Notes: generated from the letters alone by a model not told the origin. A DNA stretch of 64,000 nt from Muscardinus avellanarius (GCA_963383645.1 OY726558.1:183947634-184011633), one strand, 5' to 3'. Positions 1 to 11,222 are shown, counted from the stretch's first letter. Numbers and translations are program-made.

Positions 1-155
1 TACCTCCGGGCTACACTCCCAGACATATTTTATATATATTTTTAAATTTGGAAATAGGGTCTCTTAAGCCAGCGCGGCTGGCTTTAAACCTGCGTGATTC
101 CTGTCTCTGCCTCCCAAGCACGGGGATTACAAGTGTGTGCCACCAGGCCTGGCCC
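1..155 (-). mobile_element. Composite squirrel SINE, type II, cut by window edge
   Basis: Read on the minus strand this is a 7SL/B1-like left half (GGCGCAC-like start, TTGTAATCCC, GGGAGGCAGAGACAGG), a central AGCCAGCCGCGCTGG hairpin-like motif, an A-rich linker and part of the tRNA-derived right half (GTCTGGGAGTGTAGCCCGGAGG). The right half runs off base 1, so the tail and one target duplication are not visible. The central GC motif and the right-half wording mark the type II subfamily. Confidence 0.85.
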
Positions 156-1321
156 CATCTTTCCTTTTAAAGGTGGCCACTGCTGTTAGTTTGACATGTG
201 TCTCTTTATACCTTTTTTGTAATTATGAAAATGGATATAGGATAAAATAAATGACATTATGCAGTTTTTTTAAGATTTCAAAAAATATACTTCTAATTGA
301 CTTTTACCAATGCCAGTACAGTATAGGTCTACTTTATTTTGTAAAATAGCTACATTATATTTTAGAATGTATGTATACTATAAATTATTTAACCAGTTCC
401 ATAGGATAAACACTAGATAATGTCCTGTTTTATTTTGCAACTTCACAATACCCTAAATCAGTTTGTCCATTTATCTTTTTCTATTTCTGCAAGTATTTGT
501 ATAGCTATATTTCTTAAAATTATTCTTAAATATTATTTTGAAAGATTTATTTTCTTACTCTTGTCTCTCAAGTTCTGTAATATGAAATAAAGATACTGGT
601 CTCTGCCTTGTATATAAATAGTATCAATGTCAGTGTAAGTCCAGACTGTAGTTCATATTTGTGAATGCTGTTTGTCATATCATTGTCAACAAAGATGTAA
701 ATAATATTTCTAATTTGACAGTTTTATCCTTCATATTATTTAAAAATTTTTGTATGTTTAATATGTCCACACATGTTTCCATTAATTTCAGGTTTATATC
801 AATATTGCATTTTTCTCTTTTTGCATAGAGATTCTCCATTGGATAAAAATATGATTTTATAGGATTATACTCTTCAAATGCTTTTTCTCCAGCTCATATT
901 TTGTCATTAAGCATTATTTATGGTAACTCTTAGTTTTACTATAAGCCAGTTGACCAGCTAGCCTCTTGGGATTTGGGATTACTTTGTTTTTCAGGACTTC
1001 TTCTTAAGGAATATGAGAGTCATTTTTATTTCTTATGCAATATTTGAACCTCTTTTCTTTTTGCAATTGATACTTATGTCTGCTAGGTTTGGGAATATTT
1101 ATTTCTTCCAACTTTCTTTTAAATTGTCCAGTCTAAGTCATTAAATTTTAATCCATGCCTTCCTCACTGAATTGAAATATCCCTAGTATTATATTTCTGA
1201 CTTTATTTCTGTACTCAGTTGCAATTTTGTATTTGTCAACCATATCAAGCTGCTTTTATTACCCTAGCTGACAAAGTTTTCACATCTGTTTTTGCATTTT
1301 AACTTTTATTAGACTATATTT
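156..1321. other. AT-rich non-coding stretch, nothing firm
   Basis: No open frame, RNA gene or recent repeat was found. Parts of 200-520 have the texture of a decayed L1M 3' region (for example an AACCAGTTCC block near 390), but this is too degraded to call. Confidence 0.5.
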
Positions 1322-1334
1322 AAATTCTTATTAG

Positions 1335-1548
1335 GTTTAGCCAGGTGTGGTGGCGCACACTTGTAATCCCAGCATTTGGGAGGCTGAGACCAGGGGATCG
1401 CGGTTCACAGACAGCCTCAGCTTCTTAGTGAGGCCCTCTGTAACTCAGTGAGACCCTGTTTCAAAATAAAGAGTAAAAATTGGGTAGGGGGTGTAGCTCA
1501 GAGATCAAATGCCTCTGGGTTCCATCCCCAGACCCGCCCCCCCAAAAA
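1335..1548 (+). mobile_element. Composite squirrel SINE, type I, full length
   Basis: The copy starts TAGCCAGGTGTGGTGGCGCA (B1/7SL-like), passes through AGCCTCAGCTTCTTAGTGAG and a CAAAATAAAGAGTAAAAAT linker, and ends in the tRNA-like half GGGTGTAGCTCAGAGATCAA then GGGTTCCATCCCCAGACC. A short C- and A-rich tail follows. A perfect 13-bp target duplication AAATTCTTATTAG flanks it at 1322-1334 and 1549-1561. Confidence 0.92.
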
Positions 1549-1561
1549 AAATTCTTATTAG

Positions 1562-2291
1562 AATTTATTCTAAATCCTTAGAGTGAAGCACTTATTTTAC
1601 TAATCTCTGGGGTGAGGCTTATCGGAGTGCTGATAGATTTTAGAAGTAAATTATTACCTAGCTTACTTGACTTGAAGTTCTCTTTCTTTGTGGAACTTCT
1701 GCTATTGGGTAAATACTTCTAAAATATATTCAATACCATAATTGTTTATTGAACATGTGCAACATACTAAACTCCATATAGGAACCATAGAGAATGAGAA
1801 GCCTATCTGTAAGGAACTTCACCATAGCAGGGTGAGCATAGCATCTTCCTTCAAGTCAGATTAAGCATGCTATTAAATGATATGAAACATGTTTTTGAAA
1901 GAAAGATAATGTGTCAAAGGGAGAAATAGTAGTCAAGTAATTGTGTCTCTCGACTGCTGAAAAAAGGCTTTAACACAAATAAAATGTACCATCTTGATCA
2001 AAAAGTTAACCAGTGAAAATGATCTTTTGTATCATTTTTGTATCATCCTGTGTATAATGATTCCTTTGTACAGGATTCTTTTGACTTAAATCCTAACCCC
2101 TACAGACCTTTGGAGTTATTTTGTCTGTCAGCCACAGGAGTCATCAAGTGTTGGGTAGAATTTTTGGTTATTGTTTTTTTTTTTTTGTTTGTTTTCTTCT
2201 GTTTCTTTGTTTTTGAGATGAGTTTACAACTCTGAGTAGTAATTCTAGTAGTGGACATTATCAAAATTGTGTTTTCTACTTTCCCTGCAAG
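1562..2291. other. Unclassified AT-rich DNA
   Basis: No gene-like signal. A T-rich run at about 2168-2210 produces a short hydrophobic open frame (2038-2235) that looks like a composition artefact. Confidence 0.5.
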
Positions 2292-2306
2292 TTGATAGGC
2301 ATTTCT

Positions 2307-2387
2307 TTTCTTTCTGTCTGCATTCTTTATTTTATTTATTTTTCATCATTATATAGTAGTCATACATCTTAATGGAGTACAAGACAG
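2307..2387 (-). mobile_element. Very short L1 3'-end insertion
   Basis: On the minus strand the segment reads TGTACTCCATTAAGATGTAT followed by an A-rich tail, the same terminal motif seen in the L1 3' ends at 5180-5368 and 37735-37930. It is flanked by near-identical 15-mers TTGATAGGCATTTCT (2292-2306) and TTGATAGACATTTCT (2388-2402), which fits a severely 5'-truncated retroposition. Confidence 0.7.
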
Positions 2388-2403
2388 TTGATAGACATTT
2401 CTA

Positions 2404-2603
2404 TTTATTTATTTTTATTTTTTGGTTGTACTGGGGTTCCTGGAAACCCTTCTACCTCCAGGCTACACTCCCAGACTCATTCTTATATTTTTATTTGGAA
2501 ACAGGGTCTCTTACACCAGCACGGCTGGCTTCGAACCTGTGCGGTCCTCCTGTCTCCGCCTCCCAAGCGCGGGGATTACAAGCGTGTGCCACCACGCCCG
2601 GCA
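2404..2603 (-). mobile_element. Composite squirrel SINE, type II, full length
   Basis: The minus strand runs from GCCGGGCGTGGTGGCACACG through the AGCCAGCCGTGCTGG motif to the right half ending AAGGGTTTCCAGGAACCCC and an A-rich tail. Target duplication: TTGATAGACATTTCTA (2388-2403) against TTGATAGGCATTTCTA (2604-2619), one mismatch. The left duplication also borders the L1 scrap at 2307-2387. Confidence 0.9.
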
Positions 2604-2757
2604 TTGATAGGCATTTCTACCAAAGCTTCACTTAACACAAGAAACCTGCAGTCGCATTTTCTGAATGAGGTTGACACTTGGAGAACAGTGGCAACTGTTT
2701 ACTTGAACTGTGGTTCGGGTTCTGGTAGGGGAGACAAAATTTTGTATTCTTGGTTAT

Positions 2758-2761
2758 ATGT
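2758..2761. repeat. 4-bp target duplication of solo LTR, left copy
   Basis: ATGT directly abuts the TG end of the LTR and matches ATGT at 3239-3242. A 4-bp duplication is usual for gammaretroviral integration. Confidence 0.85.
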
Positions 2762-2864
2762 TGTAAGACCCCCGCCGAGGGGAGACCCTCAATCAACCTC
2801 GGGATAAGCGACGTCAAGTACCACGAGAGACTACGTCCTTGATGCAATGAGCAAAAGATAAAGG

Positions 2865-2870
2865 TTTATT
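2865..2870 (-). promoter_or_regulatory. LTR polyadenylation signal AATAAA
   Basis: It reads AATAAA on the minus strand, downstream of the LTR TATA box in the sense direction, as expected for an R-region poly(A) signal. Confidence 0.75.
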
Positions 2871-2934
2871 AAGGAGCCAGTGCACTGGGGCCGACTCGTA
2901 TAGGAGTTCGGCCCCGAGCAACTGAAAGTGTGGA

Positions 2935-2943
2935 TATTTATAG
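2935..2943 (-). promoter_or_regulatory. LTR TATA box
   Basis: CTATAAATA on the minus strand, placed between a presumed U3 and the AATAAA signal. The LTR could act as a leftward promoter, but activity cannot be judged from sequence. Confidence 0.7.
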
Positions 2944-3238
2944 GGAAAAGACCACCAGTTGGGGGGTAGGGGTTTGGGCCAGATTGCATGCGTTTACAGA
3001 AAATTACAGAATCATTTGAAAAGTACATTCTGTAGTCAGGTGTTAGATAAGATACCAAGTGTAGTCAGTAAGCTCCCGGGTCAAGGCGCTCTGACCCAGT
3101 CAGTATAGATAAGATGGGGTGGGCTTATCGCATATTTTACATTCCTAAGCTGTAAGCTGCAGTAAAATATACTTTTCTTTTTAACTATTAGCTGGCTGCT
3201 AGGGGCTTATGATTTTTTCTTCTAAATGGAGCCTTTCA

Positions 3239-3242
3239 ATGT
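3239..3242. repeat. 4-bp target duplication of solo LTR, right copy
   Basis: ATGT, identical to 2758-2761. Confidence 0.85.
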
Positions 3243-3541
3243 CATAGCAATCAGAAAACTGGGAACCATACCATACTTTATTATAATAAGTATGTGGAAC
3301 ATATACATATTATATAAGAAGTAATTCTAATAGCTGACAGTGTGTAATGAATATTTATGTTATATACTTAGGAAATGCAGACTCTGGTTAACTATTCTTC
3401 ATTACATAGTAGGAGATAATGCAAATTATCCATAATAGGAAGATAATGTAAAAATCTATTTGTTTTATGAGTTGATTTTTCTTAATATAAAATCTTCACA
3501 TGGAAATTTTAAATCAGTTCATTCACTTAAATGCTGATCTG

Positions 3542-3794
3542 AGCCAGACGTGGTGAAGCAGGCTTGTAATACCAGCATTCAGGAGGCTGAGATGGAGGAT
3601 CAAGGTTAGGTTCGTGGACAGCCTCAGCTAGTTAGTGAGGTCCTCCACAACTTAATGAGACCCTGTTTCAAAACAAAGAATAAAAATGGGGATGGGGGTA
3701 TATTTTGGAGGTCGAATGCCCCTGGGTTCCATCCCCAGATTTGCATAAATAAATAAATAAATAAATAAGTAAATAAATAAATAAATAAATAAAT
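3542..3794 (+). mobile_element. Composite squirrel SINE, type I, with long (AAAT)n tail
   Basis: The left half starts GAGCCAGACGTGGTGAAGCA and the right half ends GGGTTCCATCCCCAG. The tail is an AAAT microsatellite (about 3744-3797) interrupted by one AAGT unit. Perfect 13-bp target duplication AAATGCTGATCTG at 3529-3541 and 3795-3807. Confidence 0.92.
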
Positions 3795-3807
3795 AAATGC
3801 TGATCTG

Positions 3808-5170
3808 GGCAGCTTACGTACTGTTCACAAAGCTCAACATTTTATAATAGAGAATATAATTTGGCTTCTAAAATGTTAGCAATTACAAAGCTAAATTAGT
3901 CCTGGATTTATGCTATGACCTTATTTACTATCTACTCCTTCTCTGTCTTTGACTACATAAGGGCTGTTTTAGCTCTACTGGCTTGTGTGTGGTTAGTTCA
4001 TATCACGGCTATGTGCTCAAGCATATCACATTTTAAAAATACTTATTTTTGCTTCACAGAGAAAGCATGCTCTCTGAGGTCTACCCTGGGAGTTTGGAGA
4101 CTGCCCTATTATTTGATGTGTTCTGTAGTTTCCAGTATTCCACAGAAACAATTTAAAAGCTAGTTCCTTAGAGCCCCAGTGCTGTGAGACTAATATGTGA
4201 CCTCGTCTTTGTCTTGGAATAATGTCCAAGAAACTTTTTTTTATAGAGCAACACCGGGTGAGGCATGGATGCACTTTGAAACCAAAGGTGACATTTTGGG
4301 GAAGAAAAAATATGTACAGTCCTATTTGGCCTCAGATTTAAACTGAGTATGGAATGAGAGCTACCTGTCACTTCAAGGGAAAATATTTTTCTAGAGATCA
4401 TGACAAATGGACAATCTGTTTCTAACCTTATGTTTTTATGGCTTGTACCTTACGTGTTAATTCCCATGGAACATATGCTTCCATGAATCAAAGAGAGAAG
4501 CTTTAAGAGTATACAGCTTGGTGGTACATGTTGTTGGTTATAAAGGGAGCTGGTAAAATCATCTGTTTGAGAAAGAAACCAATGGACAAAAATGTAGTAA
4601 GTTATAAACAAAGAGGATGCTCTGAACTGTCAGTGTCAACATATATTATTAAGTGTGTTTAGTGCTGACTTAAGGCATAATAATATTCCTTTGAGACAAA
4701 GAAATCCCGGATGAGATTGAAAAGGAGGCTAGACAGCTGAATAGGAAGGCAGAAAGTAGAGCTATCGGTAAATGAAAATCATAGTCGAAATTCAGCAAGT
4801 CTTTTCCTACATAGAGTCTCACTATATATAAAGAAGTGATGCTGAAGATATATGGCTTCTTCTCCATGGTACAGTCGTTTCTCAGTGTCCATGAGGAGAT
4901 CACTCCAGAAACCCCCAATGCTACCAAAATCCTGGAAGCTTAGGTCCCTTAACATATAAACTGGTATATCATTTGAATATAACCTATGTACAACCTCCTG
5001 AATAAATTGTCTAGATTACCTAATACAAAGCAACTGTTATATAAACAGTTCTTACATTACATTGTTTAGGGGCTAATGACATTTTTAAAAAGAATTTGTA
5101 TGTGTCTATATAGATGTAGGTTTTTTCTTAAACATTTTCTATTCGAGGAATCAGAATGCACAGATAAGAA
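3808..5170. other. Unclassified non-coding DNA
   Basis: No repeat, RNA or gene was recognised. Open frames of 77-85 codons at 3915-4401 and 4670-4927 overlap one another on both strands and show no domain, initiation context or splice structure, so they are treated as chance. Confidence 0.5.
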
Positions 5171-5179
5171 AGTCTACCA

Positions 5180-5368
5180 GTGTCCATGATGTACACTCAC
5201 AAACGTAACAAAGTCAATCACTAAGTTAAATATGAGAAAGAAGGAGGGGAGAGGGAATGCATTGGGAATTGGGGAAGGGCTAAATGAGTGATGTGTGCAT
5301 GTGTGCCTCTACCATCTTGTACTCCATTAAGATGCATGACCACAATGCACCAATTTAAAAAAAAAAGA
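5180..5368 (+). mobile_element. L1 3' end, sense, heavily 5'-truncated
   Basis: The pattern is a GA-rich tract (AGAAGGAGGGGAGAGGG), then ATGAGTGATGTGTGCATG, TGCCTCTACCATCTTG, CTCCATTAAGATGCATGACC, and CACCAATT plus poly-A. The same order recurs at 37735-37930 and, inverted, at 35950-36060 and 44115-44280, so this is one L1 3'-UTR lineage. Confidence 0.8.
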
Positions 5369-5642
5369 TATATCATGGTAGTGATCCTTAGATAGTAAAA
5401 TGATGACTATAAATAAACCAAAAATAAGTTATAAGGATGCAATGAGGCATAAATAAACAAACAAATTAAGCCTTTAATAATTTCCACTGCTCCTAATGAT
5501 ATGATAGGACACAATCCTCAGGTTGTTTTTTTTTTTTAAGGTCTCTGGTCTTATTTGGCAAGTCTGTATCCCTTCTGTTCTGACTGCCTAATATCTTTAT
5601 TGTAAGGAACAGGGCATCTGAATCCCTAAACTAAATAGTAAG

Positions 5643-5893
5643 TTGTTTTTGTTTTTGTTTTTGTTTTTGTTTTTGTTTTTGTTTTTGCAGACCTAGGGAT
5701 GGAACACAGGGGCATTTGACCTCTGAGCTACACTACCTGCCCTATTTTTAATTTTTATTTTTTTATTTTGAAACAGGGTATCACTAAGTTTCAGGGGGCC
5801 CCACTAAGTAGCTGAGGCTGTTTGTAAACTGAGATCCTCAGATCTCAGCCTCCTGAATTCTGGGATTACAAGCGTGCACCACCACGCCCAGCT
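5643..5893 (-). mobile_element. Composite squirrel SINE, type I, (TTTTTG)n tail
   Basis: The minus strand runs from AGCTGGGCGTGGTGGTGCAC to a right half with TAGCTCAGAGGTCAAATGCC. Its tail appears on the plus strand as a TTTTTG hexanucleotide array (about 5643-5690). Flanks CTAAATAGTAAG (5631-5642) and CTAAATGTAAG (after 5892) may be a decayed target duplication. Confidence 0.88.
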
Positions 5894-5894
5894 A

Positions 5895-7105
5895 AATGTA
5901 AGCTTTATAACTTGCCAAGGTTGGCATTGTCCTAAAGGACTATTTAAACATAGTTTGGTTATTTTTTCTAATATACCCTTCCCATATTTTTATCAAAATA
6001 TACTATGAGAATCCAAGGATGGAAAGGAATGAAGAAGAGAGGAACACAGTAATGAAAGCAGATGGGGACTCAAATAACTACAGAGCACAAAAAACTGAAA
6101 ACCAGTTCACTGTCCGTTGCTGAGAGGAATGTACAGAAGCCACGAGGCTCATGGAGCTGCTTTGCAAACACTTCTTGTAACCTAATTATATAGCATTATT
6201 TTGAGTTATGAAATGGAAATGATATTCCTATTTAAATAACAATGGAATGGTAGTTACTCTATCTTCTTAGCCACTGAATGCCCTCCTATCTTGTCACAGG
6301 ACCACACCAGGGCAGGAAAACCTACCATCCCTGCACAACTGAGTCTCTTTGGAAAACTGTCACTGGGGATGCCGCTCCCTTGTGCTATGAGAAGGGACTG
6401 TCCCAGGCATGGCACCTGTGTGGCCACTGATCAAACCCAAGAATATATGATAATGTTGTCTAATGGCTTCCTTGATGAGAATGAAAAAAAAAAAGCAATT
6501 AAACCCAATACCATGGAGCTTAAAAGACTACTGTAAATTGGAGGGAGTAGGATCTATGAGGCTCAAAGAAAAACACTCTTCTTTAAATGATTTCCTACGG
6601 AGCCCATAGAACATTTTGGAAAGTAATTTGACATCCTTGACAGGATACTGGAGACATAGCATGGCTCCAAATTGAATAGCATAGGAAGCCAGACTATGGC
6701 AGAAATACAAAAATATTAAACAGAGGATGAGCACAGCAATATTAACACAGTGAAGGCAGAAATTTGGGAGCATAAGTGGTGGGTGTTTGAGGGAAGGTGA
6801 ACTCACTCCCTGGGACTTTTCTGGTAATCACATAGTAAGTAGTTCAGTTGAAGACAAATAGAGATTGTCCTATTGCTTAGAATGTTTAATATTTTAATAA
6901 TGTTTTTGAATATTCTTATAATGTTTTCTGTAGTTTAAATTTAAAGTAACTTTTAACAAAACCCTCTGTAGTATAATATTTATCTTGTTTAGGACAGTAT
7001 TCCCATTTTTCAGCCCCATGCCTGGATGCTGGAGGCATCTTTTAATTGTCTTTTGAATCATTTAGTGGGTAATGATATAGAAATAATGAAAACAGCTTTT
7101 TGAGA
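5895..7105. other. Unclassified non-coding DNA
   Basis: No element recognised. An 81-codon frame at 6291-6536 and a 92-codon antisense frame at 6528-6806 have no recognisable domains. Confidence 0.5.
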
Positions 7106-7109
7106 CAAC

Positions 7110-7325
7110 CCCAGAGTTGGTCAGCTTCAGTCTCTTTCTCTAACCCTAACACTTAGCTCTGTGGCCTCAAACAAATGACCTCCTGAACAGCAGTTTTCTC
7201 AATAAAGCAGAAGGAATAGCAAGAACTTCTAAGTACGCTCTTAGGTTCTGCAGGGCTGTAGCATACAAAATGTCTATCCTAATGCTTAGTAAAAGTATGG
7301 AAAATATTAGCTATCATCATTATGT
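7110..7325 (+). mobile_element. MIR SINE
   Basis: It matches the MIR core layout: TAGCTCTGTGGCCTCAAACA (tRNA and core region), GACCTCCTGAACAGCAGTTT with TCTCAATAAA in the conserved middle, and a 3' end resembling the CTTAGTAAA...TTAGCTATCATCATTATG terminus. It is highly diverged, as expected for a repeat older than the placental radiation. Confidence 0.72.
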
Positions 7326-9428
7326 TAAGGCAACAATAGCAAAAGAAAGTGAGGTATAATAATGAAGATGATTTGGTGTTTCAATCAATATAATAAGAGG
7401 AATCTCACCTCCCTAGACAAGCTTTGGTAAATCTTTTATTATATAGATTTCAGAGGATACCTCTCAAATAAAAGTTTTCTCTAATGAATACATGATTTAT
7501 ATAGAGACAACCTTAGATAAATATTTAGACAATCCTTTTTGGGGGACATAACATAATAAATTTACCAAATAGCTTTCCCTTTTGATTGGATTCTCTTTTT
7601 TTTATAGTTTTCTTCACTTACTAGTTTTCAAAATATTTTTGAATGGACTGACCAGTTAATATACAAAGTGAGGATTTAATAAAAAGACAGAACAATTATA
7701 ATAAACATTTAAATAAAACCCTATTTCAAATATTTTATTTAAAATAACTTAAGTAAAGCAACCTATATTCTATTTAAAGTCAGTATCAAAACTAACATGA
7801 ATTTTCAGCATTTTGAACATTGCACAGCCATAGGCAAAGTCTCATATTTAAATGATTTCATAGATTTTCCTCAATTTTTTGAATTATGATTTTAATAGTA
7901 TCCAGTAAAACTACTTCATGCAGCAAAATTGACTTCATTGAATTTTATAACAGGAAACAATTTTGACTTCCACTGAAACAAGATAATATCACCCTTTAAA
8001 ACTTTGAATAGCAAGTCAGAATTGGGAGTTATTCTCTAATAAAAGAGAACACTATTAAATTCTGTTTTCTTCTTTATTTCTTCTATCAGACATCCTGGGC
8101 ATTTTTCTCATCTATAATTTTGAATTCTCCCAGGTAATGGATGATAGGGCAAACTAAGCTGAAGAAGTGGTTACATAACTGTACTTAACAATTCTTGCCC
8201 AAAACACAGTGCCTAATATTATAGTACCTAATATTACAACAGTCTTGGCACATGCATTTACTGTTACTGAGGATAAATAAACTCTTTTCAAAAGTATACT
8301 GTATGTGGGTTAATGTCTGCAGAGGTTAAAAACATCTGACTCTGAAATATCATGACCTGACATTAATGACCCAATAATAGGTTGCCATTTACATTTCTTT
8401 TTTTTGGTGGGGGAGGGTAATAAAACCGCCATAGGCAAAGATCAGCTTCTATGTTTAGCTGCTTATCTCAAAGGGGGGGAAAAAAAAAACATGAGTAATA
8501 ATAGTGCAAGGGAGGTTAAAAACAGGTGCAGGTCTTGCATACCTTGATCAGTCTGTTTAGAAAATGAACTGAGAATTGCTGTCAACTTGATTGGGAAGGG
8601 GAAAGGAAGAATGGACCCATCTGGGAGGCATCAGTCAGCTTCCAGTGTGCATATGAAGGTTGTTTGCAAGGTTACCTGGGCTGAAACAACATAAAGTTGG
8701 AGTTTGCATATCAAAGCTTTGTTCTTTCTGTAATATACTGCCACAGAAATCACTGGCCCTGGGGTTTAAATTTCACAGATGTCTAAACTCATTTAAAAAT
8801 TAAATTGCAATGATTTGTGGTACAAAATGCACTTAATCATTCCAAATCTCTAGAATCCTTGGTTGTGTCACCATGAATTTTCGTTACCTATGCTTACCAT
8901 CCAAAATTCTTAATTTTTATGGATTATCTAAGTATTTATTTCATCAACTAACATATTTGTTGATAAGAATATCCCTCTTTGAGGCCATTGTATGATTACT
9001 ACAGTTAGGACTCATGTCAAATCACAACTAAAAATATATCATCATTAAGGTGACCATTACATTTGCCTTAACTTCTGGAAGAGAAACTGTGATTTGTAGG
9101 CACGGGCTTTTCATCTTTATTATTTATTGAATTATTATCTCAGCTATCTACCTAACAATTTTCAGAATACATTACAGAGAATGTTTGCATTATATTTCAC
9201 GATACAAATTATTTCATTATAATTAATGGTTTTACATTACTAGAAAATATCCTAAGATGCAAAGAGCCTAGAGCTGTATAATGACTTGCTACAGATTATA
9301 TTTATTAACACTACCATTAATTAACATGTTTCCTCAGTAGAATTTAAGGTATCACATGATAAAAATTTCAATATAAACTTCATGGAAAATTTCAAACAAT
9401 GACACAAAGAGAATTTTATTCTTCTAGA
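7326..9428. other. Unique AT-rich DNA with one higher-complexity island
   Basis: Mostly unremarkable. The section 8545-8800 is less AT-skewed and free of recognisable repeats (see findings). Poly-A/G runs near 8473 are simple sequence. Confidence 0.5.
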
Positions 9429-9515
9429 TCATATATACATATATATATATACATATATCTACATATATATATGTATATATACATATATATACATATATGT
9501 GTATATATGTATTTA
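9429..9515. repeat. TA-rich (ATATAC) microsatellite
   Basis: About 85 bases of alternating AT with interspersed C/G (ACATATAT units). It is largely self-complementary and creates a spurious Ile/Tyr-rich frame on the minus strand. Confidence 0.9.
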
Positions 9516-10186
9516 TTTTCAGTAATATTTTACTGTAAAACTGTGAAAAGGAAGCTTTGCATTTAGTCATTTTTTTCCAGTTTTCTCTTAACTTACAGAA
9601 AATGCTGAAACAACGTGCCATTGCTTAAAATATTAAGATGAGTTCCAATTTTGCCTCCACGATCCAGTGCTACTTCTGTCCTTTTTCCCTTTCCTGATTA
9701 TTATTAAATAATAGGATGAAGAAATAACATCACAATTCTGTTTCATATTTTCACAGTGGTATAAATATTTTTTTCCAAGAGTGTGCCGAATGGACACGCG
9801 CCATGGTGCTGGAAACACTTAACAGCTTGAGTGTCCTTGGGCAACAGAGAAGAAGGCCAAGTCAGTGATCACACAGAGGGTTCAAGGCAAAGATAGAAAA
9901 ATGAGTTTTAAAATTTACCACAACCAAATTAATCATTATATATGCATTCTAAAGTAACAAATAATAAATCAGAATTACTTATTAAGAAATAAACTTACTT
10001 TTCTATTTGTTGCATGATTATAGCTATGGAATATATTCATGAAGAATCTAAAGATAAAATAGCATATAGTTAATAAAAGTTTAAGATTATCAAGAATATA
10101 TGTAAATTCATGATTAATCCTCTCCTCTGTTGCTAATAAGATATTCAAAATATCACTCAAAATATATTAAAATTAATTGTTAATAC
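9516..10186. other. Unclassified AT-rich DNA
   Basis: No repeat or gene was recognised. Two 61-codon minus frames look like chance. Confidence 0.45.
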
Positions 10187-10187
10187 A

Positions 10188-10219
<32 letters not shown>

Positions 10220-10231
10220 TGTGTGTGTGTG
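10187..10231. repeat. (TG)n microsatellite with one TATG interruption
   Basis: About 22 TG units interrupted near 10213. No SINE is attached. Confidence 0.95.
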
Positions 10232-10349
10232 TTTGGTGGTGGTCACTATGAAATTAAATGGTGGGGATTTTTATGTTTCAAAATAGGAATTCAAAATATC
10301 GATCATAAAAATCGCACTGAAGGCAATTTCTATGCTTCTAATATGTGAG

Positions 10350-10430
10350 AAAGTAGTCATTCATTCAATCAATATACTGTCTGTAAGCATTTGATACATT
10401 CAAGATCGTTGTGGGTACCTAGAGTCCATA
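10350..10430 (-). mobile_element. Possible L2 3' end
   Basis: TCATTCATTCAATCAATATA followed by a diverged block matching the order of an inverted L2 terminus. Short and decayed. Confidence 0.35.
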
Positions 10431-10639
10431 TTCCATATTAGGATAGATTTTTTTTCTGAAAAATAAATATATAAATATATGATAGTTTCACCTAAAAAAT
10501 AGAAAAAATAGATTCCCTGGTAAGAAAGAAAGCAAAAAGAAATATTGAAATGTTATCTTTAAGTCATCAAAAGCTTGGTATCAGACAAATGAAACTGTTA
10601 TGTGAGACTATCATTTTTAATTTTTGATAATTTGCTATA

Positions 10640-10840
10640 ATACTAGATGTCAATCACTAAACCAAGCATGGGAGGGGGGGATAGGGAGAGAATGGGGTGG
10701 GGATCGGGTGGGGGCTGACAGGGCAATGTGTGCATGTATGTCTACAAAAGTATGTATCCCACTATGATGTATGAATACAGTGTACCAATTAAAATAAATA
10801 AATAAAAAAATAAAATTAAATTAAATTAAAAAAAGAAATA
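10640..10840 (+). mobile_element. L1 3' end, sense
   Basis: A G-rich tract (GGGAGGGGGGATAGGGAGAG), then GGGCAATGTGTGCATGTATG, TATGATGTATGAATACAGTG, TACCAATT and a long A-rich tail with AAAT and AAATT units. Same 3'-UTR plan as 5180-5368. The 5' limit is uncertain. Confidence 0.72.
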
Positions 10841-11013
10841 TAATGGACAATGTGGTCTCTAGCTATCATAGTTTAATTAAAACAAATGACATATAAATCA
10901 ATATTAAAGAAATTGTTTTAAGTGTTAGAGAAAAACTAATTTTAGTGTATTGCTGAAATTACCAAATAACCCTAGTACTTTCAAGAAAATCTGACAAATG
11001 CAAACATTACTTT

Positions 11014-11222
11014 TTGTGTGTGTTTGTGTGTGTGTGTGGTATTGTAGATTGAACCCAGGTCGTTTGCCACACTGATCTATAACCCCAGGCCTTTTTATTT
11101 TTTATTTTGAAACAGGGTTTTGTTAAGTTCTAGAAACTGGCCTGGAACCTGTCTTCCTGGAGACTGTCTTAGTCTCCCAAGTCACTGGGATTACAGGCAT
11201 GCATCACTGTGCCTAGCTATAT
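11014..11222 (-). mobile_element. Composite squirrel SINE, diverged
   Basis: It shows the inverted order: (GT)n tail, GATTGAACCCAGG box-B region, TTTTATTTTGAAACAGGGTT linker, GGGATTACAGGCATGCATCA and an AGCTAGGCACAG-like start. Many changes make it an older copy. Confidence 0.8.

Larger units (their letters stand above)
2762..3238 (-). mobile_element. Solo LTR, gammaretrovirus-like (class I ERV)
   Basis: A 477-bp segment bounded by TG...CA. On the minus strand it begins TGAAAGGCTCCATTTAG and ends near GGGTCTCCCCTCGGCGGGGG, both closely resembling the ends of murine-leukaemia-type LTRs. A TATA box reads CTATAAATA at 2935-2943. A polyadenylation signal AATAAA lies at 2865-2870. It is flanked by ATGT at 2758-2761 and 3239-3242. 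No primer-binding site, gag, pol or env sequence follows on either side, so the provirus has probably collapsed to a single LTR by homologous recombination. Several CpGs survive at its GC-rich 3' end (about 2770-2835), suggesting it is not very old. The boundaries and class are well supported; the exact family name is not known to me. Confidence 0.93.

Noticed and set aside
1487..1540. tRNA gene-like box A/box B segments (here and in other type I SINEs)
   Set aside because: They form the tRNA-derived half of a SINE. No cloverleaf acceptor stem and linked to a 7SL-like half and tail.
2038..4927. Open frames of 65-139 codons near the left end
   Set aside because: They overlap SINE, LTR and T-rich DNA or each other on opposite strands, with no domain, splice signal or codon pattern. 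The 139-codon frame at 2388 is SINE translation.
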